The notes under the pieces were generated by a model that worked only from the letters and a program-made list of their open reading frames with translations, did no database searches and had not been told where the DNA came from. A stretch of DNA of 64,000 nt from contig OY998178.1 of NCBI GenBank assembly GCA_963921935.1, forward strand, positions 55,029,451-55,093,450. The letters run 5' to 3'. How positions within the stretch are numbered: position 1 is the first letter of the stretch; the number at the start of each line of letters is the position of its first letter. Below are positions 54,471 through 64,000 of the stretch, in pieces. The DNA is from Galeruca laticollis. Taxonomy: Eukaryota > Arthropoda > Insecta > Coleoptera > Chrysomelidae. A program made the position numbers and the translations under genes.

Positions 54471-56130
54471 AGAATGTAAACTGGGATGCCTTTTTTGAAA
54501 ATATTTAAATAAAAATAGAAAACCTTACTACGACCGAGAATATCGATAAGGATTTAATAAATCTTGAAAATATTATCATATCTGCCGCAGAATCTAGTAT
54601 TGGTAGAACAAAGCTTGTTACAGGTAGAATTTCAGTTCCATGGTGGAGTAGAACATGCGAAGACGCCATAAAAACTAGTAAACATGCCTTCAACGTTTAC
54701 AAAAGACACAAAACTACAGAAAACCTCGTTGAATTCAAACGACTAAGAGCAACTTCTAGACACATAATAATAAAAACTGCAAAAAAGGAATCATGGAGAC
54801 AATTTGTGTCTTCAATTGATAGATCCACTCCAATATCAGATGTATGGAAAAAACCAAGAAGATTTCTGGTAAAAGCTCCATTCAAAAAATACCATCTCTA
54901 GTTCTCAATGTAATAACGGTTACAGACGACAAACATATTGCAGATATACTCTCTGATACGTATGCTAGTCACTCCAACAACAATAATTATGATAATGCCT
55001 TTATTACCAAGAAAGTCTCACAGGAAGCAAATGATATTGAAATTTTTGACCTATACGATCCATCAAATCATAATATAATTGAAAATGAATTAAATTAAGC
55101 ACTATAAGACTTACCTCAAAATTCCAAAGATTACTTGTCACACCTATACAATAAAAACTGGATTAAACACCTCTTTCCAGAAAAATGGAGCGAAGCCTAG
55201 AAAACCTAAAACAATCGCTGCAACTTATAGACCTCACTAACTGGTTCAATGTGCAAGCTACTCGTGAAAATAGTTAACAAACGACTAGACGTGCATGGCC
55301 ATATTTTTCGATATTAATCGGGCATTCGACAAGGTGTGGCGATATCATGTATTGAGAAAGTTGAGTGGATGGAGCATACAAGGCCACTGCTTAGTTTTTA
55401 TCAAAAACTTCCTCCAAAAAAGAACTTTTGTTGTCAGAACAAATACACAGATATCTAAAAATCGATTACAAGAGAATGGGACACCGTAAGGCTCTGTAAT
55501 AAGCCCAACATTATTTATTGTAGCCTTAAATAGCATCTTGGAAAATATAAAAGCACCCCTTAGAGCAAAAATATACGCTGACGATCTAGTTGTTTCCTTA
55601 AAATGTACTCGTACAAATATGACCACAATGAATAATTTTCTCCAAGATTTTCTTAGAAACCTGGAGATTTGGTGTTCGCAAACAGAAGTTCGTTTTTCAA
55701 CATCCAAAACTCACTGCATGTTATTTAGCAAAACAAATGAACTATTTAAACCTAACCTGATACTACATGGCGAAAATCTAAAGATGCTACCTTCTGTAAA
55801 ATGTTTAGGTATGCACATCAACAATCTAGCCTTAGAATTCCAAAAGAGATTAAACATTCTAAAAGTGGTAGCTAACCAATCTGGGGTGCTGACGGACCAA
55901 CTTTATTGTTACTGTATAGATCTCTCATCAGATCAGTAGAAGATTATGGTTCTATAGCATATGATACAGCAAACAAAGCTGACACCGACCAACTCTAAAT
56001 AATCCACAATTCCGCTTTCCGGATTATACTTGGAGTTTTTAGAACTACGCCGGTAAAAAGTCTACAGTGGGAATTAGGAGAACCAGCCTTAAGCCTAAGG
56101 CGAAAATTTCTTAGCAGCAATTATGCAGTT
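54471..56130 (+). pseudogene. LINE ORF2 reverse transcriptase
   Basis: The connector region (54844-55098 readable) precedes a gap in the RT fingers near 55150-55290. Then FFDINRAFDKVWRYHVL (motif A), GTP, a stop in place of Q, GSVISPTLFIVALNSIL (motif B), KIYADDLVVSLK (intact YADD), FSTSKTHCMLFSK and VKCLGMHINNLALE. The thumb reads ALYRSLIRSVEDYGSIAYD. Confidence 0.85.
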
Positions 56131-56145
56131 ACTATTCTTGCCATT

Positions 56146-56907
56146 ATGTCAAATCCAACATATCAGTACACACACTCAAATAAATTAGAAGGATTTTTTA
56201 CTGGGAAATCGAGGACACCAACACCGTTTTTCGAGAGAATTAGAACATACTTTAATGAAATTGACTTCTGTCTACCAAAAGTTTACCCAATTGCCACTTA
56301 TTATAACATAGAATCCTGGATGGTAAAGATACCAAATTGCGACAAAAGCTTAACTAAATATGATAAACAGAATACAAACCCAACTGTTATAAAAGCCAAG
56401 TTGGTCGACACTTTGGGAAAGTATCCAAATTACCAAAATATATATACAGATGCCTCGAAATCGACCATAGGCGTAGGAGCAGCTGTAGTAACTGATTCGC
56501 AGAAACCTCTATATAAACTTCCATCCTACACAAATATCCTCTTGGCAAAACTATTTGCTATATATCAAGCTTTAACACATATTAACGAAAGCAGCCACCA
56601 CAACCCTTTCCGTGTCCTTACAGACTCCGTCAGTTCCTTACACCCAATACAAACGATTGATTCTAAACATCCTTTGGTTCATCTCAATAAGGAAGAACTC
56701 TACGTTGCCAGAGAACGAAACGATGATGTCATCTTAATATGGATCCCATCCCATATTGGTATTAGTGGAAATGAAGAAGCGGACAGATGTGCTCGTAATT
56801 CCACTACAGACGAAAGTACGGTATCGATTTCAAAGGTGGTTAGTTCGTTTCTGAAGTGCATATTAAATAGGAAAATGATCGCTTTGTGGCAATCTCAGTG
56901 CAAGTGA
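56146..56907 (+). CDS. LINE ORF2 RNase H domain
   Basis: Open stretch of 253 residues. RNase H: IYTDASKSTIGVGAAVV (first Asp), LLAKLFAIYQALTHI (Glu equivalent in an A-K-L-F context where A-E-L is usual, so this Glu is lost), RVLTDSVSSLHPI (Asp) and LIWIPSHIGISGNEEADRCA (last Asp). The combination EN-RT-RNase H places the LINE in the I superfamily. It is open by chance rather than a separate gene. Confidence 0.85.
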   Translation: MSNPTYQYTHSNKLEGFFTGKSRTPTPFFERIRTYFNEIDFCLPKVYPIATYYNIESWMVKIPNCDKSLTKYDKQNTNPTVIKAKLVDTLGKYPNYQNIYTDASKSTIGVGAAVVTDSQKPLYKLPSYTNILLAKLFAIYQALTHINESSHHNPFRVLTDSVSSLHPIQTIDSKHPLVHLNKEELYVARERNDDVILIWIPSHIGISGNEEADRCARNSTTDESTVSISKVVSSFLKCILNRKMIALWQSQCK

Positions 56908-57230
56908 CTCAAAACTTCGTGAAATTAAACCTCTATATAAAAAGTGGTTTCCTTCTTCTAACAACAGACAACACAAAGTGATTATTTCACGTCTACGGTC
57001 TACGGTTGGGGCATACTAGACTAACTCACACTTACCTAATAAAACGTAAAGAATAACCAGTATGTGATCTCTGTAATGTAGACGTAACAGTGAAACATAT
57101 CCTCACATAATGTCCTAAATACGATAATCAAAGAAAAAATTGTAAACTACCCAACACATTTGAAGCCTTATTTCAGGATAATAATTATGACAAACTAATG
57201 ATATTTTTAAAATTGATTTATATATAATTC
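56908..57230 (+). pseudogene. LINE ORF2 C-terminal cysteine motif
   Basis: Frame-shifting continuation with KPLYKKWFPSSNNRQHKVII and a CNVDVTVKHILT...CPKYDNQR block near 57070-57130, the CCHC-like end of I-type ORF2 proteins. Confidence 0.6.
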
Positions 57231-57340
57231 AGTGTATTATCTATTGTACCGTCGCTAATAACCTACTATGGTTGAAATAATGTCGAAATAAGAAAAAATT
57301 ACATATATGAGTGTAGAAATCTAAATTCTACTAAATAAAG

Positions 57341-58686
57341 ACAGAAAATATATTGGTAACCTAACATAGTTGTTGAAAACGAAGCATACAAAATACTCAA
57401 GATATATTTTGATTTTTCATCAAAATTGAGGATTAAAGAATAGTCGCGTAAGGAAAATTAGGCAAAATTGTTGATACAGAAAAACGAAAAACTATCAATG
57501 TACAATTTGAAGTAACACTCAAATTCCTACTGTTAATTTTTACATAAATTCTTACTTTGTCTTCACCCCATATTTCATAATTTATATATTCCGTATATAT
57601 CATAAAATATGATTTCATTCTTCCCACATATTTAATATGTATTCAACCATACAAAACCCATTTCAAACTTCATTCCATATAAAAAACCACTAATAACTAT
57701 ATAACAATTTCTTTTGTCCACAAAACTACATGCATGGCTGAGTTTTCAACAGTCTTATGACGGTTTCATTCAAATCCCTATTCCCCATTGTCTACACATA
57801 ACTCTCCTTGTTACCACCCACTTTGAACGACATATAAAATAGCCATAACAACCCATATTCATTCATTCCATCATATATTAAAAAACGTTGTTAGTCAAGT
57901 AACAAAAAAAGCATAAGATATAATGTCACATATTGTCATAAATTATTCATAGAACAGTAAAAAGATATGATTGCATCTTATAATAAACATTTGTGATAGT
58001 CTTAATTGTGACGCTAAATGAAGAAAATGTGAATATTACAAATATAAAGAAAAGTGCATGTAAACATCGATTTTCATTTAACATAACAACCAATTCATAC
58101 ATGTAGAAGCAGTCATTATCGTAATGTTACGAGTGGTCCTTCAGAGCTCATTAATTTTCAAGTGAATACGACGTTCCGCATTTCACTTTTCCATCATTAA
58201 AGAGGAAAACGCAAAACAACCAAATTAATTAGAATCACCATTATATCTAATTCGCAACTGATAATTATGCCAGAAAAATCCGTATCAACAGAATGTTGAT
58301 CTGAATACTCATCATCGGGAAGATTTTCATCTACGTATCTAAATTGGATTTCTAAATCTGTAACATGACATTTATAAATTAATTAAGAAATAACTTTGTT
58401 GGCAACACACGGTATTTATATAGGAGCCAATTTAGCTGGAAAATTGTTGGACTTGGATGAAAGAACACAATTCTTTTTTCCATAATTAATGTAAAAGAAG
58501 TGTATTAGATAAGCTAAGTAATTAAAGTAATAACTGTAAATTGAAGATCTTGAATTTAACAATGTTTCTTGTGAGTAACCCGGTATACTACATATTTCAA
58601 AAATAACACAAGTTATTGTTTTAATTTACTTTTGAGTAACCCGGTATAGTGAATATTTTTGTTTAAAGTTAAATGGAACGGCAGAA
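57341..58686. other. No gene seen
   Basis: AT-rich. A short direct repeat, GAGTAACCCGGTATA, occurs at about 58572 and 58632. Confidence 0.45.
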
Positions 58687-58989
58687 ATGCAAATAAATTT
58701 AATAACCAATTTACACGAGAAAGGTTTCTTTAAGATAGCAGAATTGAATTTCAAGACATATCAAACATTATCAAAGTTGTTATCTACTACAACTTTTTTC
58801 AAGGCTGAAACACAATGGGTAGACACATTTTTTATTGTCAACTATTATCGCAAATATAATTACCTCCACGTAACACCAAAAACTGACCAACCTAAAACAT
58901 GCAATATCTTCCTGACGAAAATAATTATTGATTTGTACAAAGGTGACAATATGAAATTGAAACGTATTTCGAAGCAAATTTTATGTTAA
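58687..58989 (+). CDS. Unidentified 100-residue ORF
   Basis: Starts MQINLITNLHEKGFFKIAEL and ends KLKRISKQILC. Composition is protein-like with LLSTTTFFKAETQWVDTFFI and KIIIDLYKGDNMKLK, but I recognise no family and no neighbouring feature supports it. A relic of a larger protein, or chance, are both possible. Confidence 0.2.
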   Translation: MQINLITNLHEKGFFKIAELNFKTYQTLSKLLSTTTFFKAETQWVDTFFIVNYYRKYNYLHVTPKTDQPKTCNIFLTKIIIDLYKGDNMKLKRISKQILC

Positions 58990-59229
58990 AACTGTATCGT
59001 GAAATTGCGCCTATAAAAATTTTAAATCAAAAATTAAGTTAAATTAATCCAAAATTTTAATATAGGTTTCTCACACCACCTCAGCAATCAGCAAAAATAT
59101 TATTAACTGGGCGCATTTGAAAAGGTCTCAGTTAAAGTACCATTGCCAATGGGGTGAAATCAAATAATAAAGGTTTCTGCAAATTATTTACTTTATATAT
59201 CATAAAGTCTCACGTTGGGTACCATTTGA

Positions 59230-59600
59230 AAGGGCCTGACTAACCTTACCTACCCCGACTGGGGACTCTTCTTCAGGTAGCGGTATTCTGCTTCAGTTAA
59301 AGTATTCTTATAGCTTACACTGGGATGGAGTGAACTATGCAACCAGTTTTTTAAGCGATAATAAATTTGTCTTATACAAACATTTACCAAGTTAAAAACT
59401 GGAAAACGCTAAATTATATTTACTTTAACTTAATGAAACAAAATACTGAAAATATCTTAACGCGATGGGCCAAGTTTAATATACATTGCTGGGAATCAAA
59501 TACTGACGGTCTCCTCAAATTCTATTTATTTATAAAGCAATAAGAGCAATAACATTGACCGCATATCCAGAATACAAGACGAATACGAACGCAATTATAC
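59230..59600 (+). repeat. Non-coding repeat X, second copy
   Basis: Uninterrupted counterpart of 44580-44818 plus 48340-48430; it confirms that LTR and LINE in between were inserted. Confidence 0.7.
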
Positions 59601-61839
59601 AATAAAAAACTGCAATTCTAGATTTCTATTAAGTAATTGAGATTAAGACAAAGGATTTAACTTGGTGAGGTTGTGGAATGATTCAGATCTCAGCTAGGTC
59701 CTAGTAAATGGCGATGTGGTCCTTAAGAAGGGCCTCACGTTTTAGGAACCTGAAAACAGTTGGCACCCGTGATTTGCATCAAAATTTAGGTCATTTTGTA
59801 CACAACAAATCTAAAGAACGCAGGGAAATTAAGTGTTGAAATTTTAACACAATATAACTTGGACCTTTGTCTTGGGGATCAGTGATGGTGTGATTTGGAC
59901 AGTTTTTACAATTTGTGGTCACCAATCTGGACACCAAAACCTGATCTCCAAAAGGAAGCTTACAAAATTCAAGTCACATAACATTTTGGGGCAATGATTA
60001 CTCAAATGATTCTTCATTCTATGATATATGTACTAAGAACAAAACAATTGAACGTGGTAGAGTTGCTCTAGCGATTTATGTAGCGATTGACGAAGTTGTT
60101 TTTGACATTATATCTTATGATTTTTTTCACATCAGTGGCATATGATGTTGTTAAGTACAGCTATGTCAATTAAATATGTTCTCTGATGATTTTTATCAAA
60201 TAGAAAGAGATCTGGTCTATTGGGTTTCATATGATTGTCTGTGAGAAAGCTTCTATCCCAACATAAACTTCATTGCTCATTTATTATCCCCAATAATCAC
60301 AGATTCAGCAATGTATGCCTCTTTCAAATTGATATAAGTGTTTTCATGGAGATCCAGCTGACTAAATAATTTTCAGATCAATTCATTAGATGATACCATT
60401 ATTGAAACTACTTCCATCTTTTGTGCACCCCATATCTATACGTTATCTCAATAGCCAAGTCGGTATTTTTTGCCGTAGGACGTTTTTGTACCACCGCGTA
60501 TAGTGCAAACTAATTCTAAAAAGAGATATTCATTAACTCACATGTCTTCGCAATGAATTCTTTCTTGATAAACAAGTGTTATCGAAAACCTTTGCTATTT
60601 ATATAACGTTTGCGGTAATAAATTTCAGTTAATGGATTTTTTGTCAATGGATCTCATTTAATTTTCGTTGTCTACTTTGACCCTTTGACTTCACAAAAAC
60701 AAAATAAAATGTGAAAGTATCATTGAAATTCCCTCAACAAAACCCGTCAGGCAGTATTTCATCCGATTTGTTTTTCAGAGACTCCTCTCCCTATCTCTTG
60801 TCGATAGAGGCCAGAGATTTCATTGTGCTGAAACGAGTGGTGCAGTTGAGTAATTGCCACTCTCATCTCACCACGGCCTTCTGCGACTATTCACGCATGA
60901 ACCCTTGGAGGTGACATTTTAGGGAAGTGAGTGAATGAAGTGGTATGGCAAAAGTACATTAATTCAGGTTGGAAGGGAAGGGTATGTTGTCGATTACCGT
61001 AACGTGTCGGGTTATATGCTGTGATTAAAGACGCTGATGAGGTTCTAAAAACGAAATAAAAAGCTATCTCTCAATCTCCCCTATGTATGCTAGGGTAAGC
61101 GGTATTTACAAAAGGTGTGAAGAACAAAATCATGTTAAATTCTTTCAAACTTATTAAGTTAAAAACTTTGAACATAATCCTATTTATTATTGAAATCCTT
61201 TCTTATTTTAGCTTTCCCAAACCATATTTTTAAAAATTATACCAAAAATAGTAGAACTTTTTTTTCTTATCCTTCTTATTCGCACACATCAGTTTCATTT
61301 CCTTTCCTTCATGCCTTTCTATTGTGTTATCTGTTCATTTCATGTTTCACTTTGTCATTTCCTTCTCTTCGTTGCAGGTTCACCCTCATCTATTACAATT
61401 CATAATTTCCATTTCTTATCAGCTCAGATTCTGTGATGGATTTTCCCGTTCCATTTTTGCTTCCTCCTTAATTCTATTCTCAGTTATTTCATATTCCTTT
61501 AGTCAATCATGTTTCACATCCATTTTGGTTATTTTAAATTAGCACAAGTAATAGAATAATAAGAATAGTTGTCAAAAACACTCAAAATCAAACATGAAGG
61601 CTATTCGTTAATTCCAGTTCATACTTTTCATATCATACCAGCTCAGTTTCTCCTTTTGAATATTTTATAAGATTTCTTTCCCCTTTTTAATTTTGACCAT
61701 TTTTGTTTTCTGCTCTATATTTCTTGGGTATTCAATTGTCCTGTTAGTAACTTCTTTTTGGTCGTTCTGCAATAGTCCAGTTAACAGAATAACGATTATA
61801 CCTGTAAAAAACAATCAGAATAAAACATGAGGACCCTTA
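59601..61839. other. No recognised gene
   Basis: About 2.2 kb, AT-rich, T-rich on the plus strand from 61190. The frames there are Ser/Phe/Leu-rich artefacts of pyrimidine-rich DNA. Confidence 0.45.
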
Positions 61840-62335
61840 TTCCGGGTCAAATTGAATCACAAACAGCGCCTTCTGACCTTCTGAACGTCATGCAATGCAA
61901 CTTTTGGATATCTTTCTCTTATCGAAAACATGTTAGGCCTTGGTCGCTCCCAGCAAATTTGAACTTCAAAACTCTCTTAAAAGTTAGTAGTTTCTCTGGT
62001 ATCAATAACTCGATGTTGTAGTAAGCTTCATTAAAATCATGTTTGTATAGTCCAGAAACTTTGACAGAACAAGAGGTAAACGCGTTAATTTATTTCCCAA
62101 AATCCGAAATATCTTTACCTTAAGAAACAAGACGATCTGCTTCTCTTTTTATGTAGCCTTCAACGCCATCAGGCGCACCTTTACCATAGCCACTTTCACT
62201 GTAGTGCCATCTCATAGTATCTGTCTGCAGTTTTTTAGAAAAATAAGCACCAAACAAAAGAAACATTTTTTGGTTGCGATATTGTGTTGTGGACCCGTCC
62301 CTTAAAGAATGTGTAGTATTTAAGACAGGCACAAC
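61840..62335 (-). pseudogene. Transposon-associated protein relic (GHGKGAPDG-type)
   Basis: Reads MRWHYSESGYGKGAPDGVEG, YIKREADRLVS, a stop, GKDISDFGK, a stop, then INAFTSCSVKVSGLYKHDFN and IPEKLLTFKRVLKF, all in one frame. I recall the SE(S/A)GxGKGAPDGV...KRxAD block from repeated arthropod proteins of unknown function that also carry CXC-type cysteine motifs, but cannot name the family. Preserved reading across about 150 codons with three stops supports a pseudogene. Confidence 0.45.
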
Positions 62336-62512
62336 TCATTTTATTCCTGTTATCGCTAGATATAAGTGACAACATATTGCAACTGGATCGTGTCTAAGAT
62401 CGTCCGACTTAGTACAAAAAGAACAAAAAGAAGTCTCCTTATCAATCAGTCAATTACCACCTAATTATAGCTGGTCATACATTAACTAAAATTAAATTCA
62501 AAATGCTCCAAA

Positions 62513-63227
62513 ATGAATGAAACAGCCATTAAAACTTTGATAGGAGAGGCAACAAAGCAAATATTAGACGAAGTTCAGAACTCCAAAAGGAAACTAAAAC
62601 GAACCATTGATGCAATGAAAACCAATTTGTTATTAAAAATAGACGAACATAGAAAAGTTAAAATATATAGAAGAAGAAAAAAAATGGGAGGGCGACATTA
62701 GATGAATTAGAAAGAAACGCAAGATCAAAAAATATAGTCATCTTCGGTTTAATAAGGGACACCCATGAATTAAAAACTGAAAACATTTGTTCGGAAATTA
62801 TAACGTTTTGAAAGTAGATATAAAACCAACTGATATCGGAAATATCTACCCTCTAGGAAATACTGAACCTTCTGTGATGAAAATTGAATTTCTTTCATAC
62901 TAAAGAAAGAAAGCCTCATCCAAAAAGACGAGAAATCTCAAATGTACAGGAGTGTCAATTGCTAACGACCTAACACCAAAAGAACGAGAAGACCATAAGA
63001 ACCTAAAACCCTATTCATCTCAATTTCGAAAAACTGGGGAATACTCAAGGTGTTTTATACGGCAAAATAAGTTGATTTTAGGAACTAACTTGTACACATT
63101 TGAAAAACTGGCGGAGGTCTCTGTTTCAGAAAAGCTTAAGTATACTAGTGCACCCAGGCACTCAGAGTCTAATGGAGGAGAAGACATCTGCGATACCGTC
63201 ACCATCAGTAGTCCAAGAGGTAACTGA
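62513..63227 (+). pseudogene. LINE ORF1 (coiled-coil type)
   Basis: MNETAIKTLIGEATKQILDE and a Lys/Arg-rich helix. After a frameshift at about 62690 the reading is LDELERNARSKNIVIFGLIR (L1-ORF1-like RRM start), VDIKPTDIGNIYPLGN, MKIEFLSY, a stop, and GVSIANDLTPKEREDHKNLK with NKLILGTNLYTFEKL. The order matches ORF1 proteins of CR1/Jockey-group LINEs in insects. Confidence 0.65.
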
Positions 63228-63481
63228 ACATAAACGTAAACCTACCACACTAAATACAAAGGGTCGCAATCCAAAAAGTGATTAATATAATTTTGATTTT
63301 ATAAACTTAGTTTTGTAGTTAATTTTAATTGTTTTAGTATTATTCTATTTTCATACTTGCCCTCAAATAATGAACCCTTATATCGAAAATTTTAAAATAT
63401 AAAAATTATGAAGTTATGCTCTTCAGTTTTCCAACGGACCTAAAAGTTTTATCAATCAATAATGGTTTTAAAAACTTTAAA

Positions 63482-63484
<3 letters not shown>

Positions 63485-63548
<64 letters not shown>
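63485..63548. repeat. (AT)n microsatellite
   Basis: 32 AT units between LINE ORF1 and ORF2 remnants. Confidence 0.97.
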
Positions 63549-63550
<2 letters not shown>

Positions 63551-63572
63551 ATATTAGTTGTATATCAAAAAA

Positions 63573-63652
63573 TATTGATGATTTTAAAGTTTTTCTGGAT
63601 CGGCTTGGAATTTCATTTGATTGTATAGTTCTAACGGAGACCTGGCTGTGAA
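63573..63652 (+). pseudogene. LINE ORF2 endonuclease start
   Basis: NIDDFKVFLDRLGISFDCIV followed by LTETWL and a stop. The TETW block contains the catalytic Glu of AP-type LINE endonucleases. Confidence 0.55.
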
Positions 63653-63690
63653 TACCCTGTATATCATTGTTTCAATTTCAATAGTTAGTT

Positions 63691-64000
63691 TATTTAACAA
63701 TTAAATAAAATACATTTAGATTATTTAATAACAAGAGATCCGAGTGTTATTGGTACGTGATTTTATCAAAATCCATAATAAATTACTCATCTTCGTCTTT
63801 CGAAATATAGGTTGATTTTTATTTAGACTTCGAGCTCGACTCGGTATTTTATGTTATAATAAATAATTCATGTTTGGCATTGCATTCTTACTAATGAAGG
63901 TACTTGTGAAAGTGTAAGTTTACATTGTTTTTTATAAGTAAATATCAAAACTACGAAAGGACTTTTAATCCACCATATGGCGATCGTGACCAAAAAGGCC
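63691..64000. other. No gene seen
   Basis: AT-rich end of the window. Confidence 0.5.

Larger units (their letters stand above)
52041..57340 (+). mobile_element. I-superfamily LINE, near full length, decayed
   Basis: 5' UTR-like stretch from about 52060 (GGGAGTCCGGTTCCAGC), ORF1 (52386-53730), ORF2 (53774-57230) with EN, RT, RNase H and a terminal cysteine motif, then a 3' end at about 57340. Both ORFs have many point stops and few large gaps, so this was a complete insertion that decayed in place. 5' and 3' limits are approximate. Confidence 0.82.
62511..63690 (+). mobile_element. CR1-like LINE, 5' part
   Basis: ORF1 (62513-63227), an inter-ORF stretch holding a (AT)n tract, and the first codons of ORF2 endonuclease (63573-63652). 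The rest of ORF2 is absent; the sequence changes to unrelated AT-rich DNA by about 63690. Confidence 0.6.

Noticed and set aside
61190..61542. Ser/Phe/Leu-rich frames resembling membrane segments
   Set aside because: Pyrimidine-rich DNA; no start context, family match or conservation signal.
1..64000. CRISPR arrays, tRNA or rRNA genes, prokaryotic operons
   Set aside because: No regularly spaced repeats with unique spacers, no clover-leaf candidates that I could fold, and the content is clearly eukaryotic transposon DNA.

Overview
The window looks like intergenic, transposon-packed chromosomal DNA from an arthropod, most likely an insect with a large AT-rich genome. A beetle is plausible, but the sequence does not prove it. 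I recognise no host housekeeping gene, tRNA, rRNA or CRISPR array. Nearly every recognisable coding stretch belongs to a mobile element: Penelope-like elements (PLEs), piggyBac, pogo, Tc1, hAT, a Mutator-like element with a YqaJ nuclease, a Crypton-type tyrosine recombinase, Ty3/gypsy, and RTE, I-type and CR1-type LINEs. Most copies are broken by stops, frameshifts and later insertions.

Layout. 1-1190: 3' part of a PLE and a hammerhead-bearing inverted pLTR pair around a (TA)n tract. 2006-6690: two PLE-A copies head to head. 7448-7987: ORF with a cysteine-rich CXC motif. 7973-12749: degraded pogo-like element framed by a 16-bp inverted repeat and split by PLE-B fragments. 12.9-15.6 kb: three-level nest (PLE-B, a 2.3-kb TA-flanked element, a 1-kb foldback). 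16.7-19.2 kb: Mutator-like relic with YqaJ domain. 21-22.1 kb: unidentified coding relic. 22.2-25.4 kb: PLE-B split by piggyBac at TTAA. 25.4-27.0 kb: Crypton-like element with a 56-bp intron. 27.8-29.1 kb: PLE palindrome and a LINE RNase H relic. 29.4 kb: heat-shock-element cluster with TATA box. 30.1-30.9 kb: Tc1 relic. 31.3-36.6 kb: hAT relic carrying a nearly complete PLE-B (12-bp target duplication) and a 1.06-kb MITE. 37.95-40.35 kb: nearly intact piggyBac with TIRs and a two-exon transposase. 41-42 kb: direct repeat. 44.6-51.8 kb: non-coding repeat broken by a solo LTR, an RTE LINE and an internally deleted gypsy element. 52-57.3 kb: full-length but decayed I-type LINE. 58.6-64 kb: mostly unassigned, plus a transposon-like protein relic and the 5' part of a CR1-like LINE.

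The most interesting signal is structural. At least three diverged PLE lineages carry hammerhead-ribozyme folds in their pLTRs, in intact and decayed forms. PLE copies repeatedly occur as inverted head-to-head pairs, with the ribozyme motif lying beside or inside the palindrome in several cases. Target duplications and split reading frames also give a relative order of insertions for several nests.
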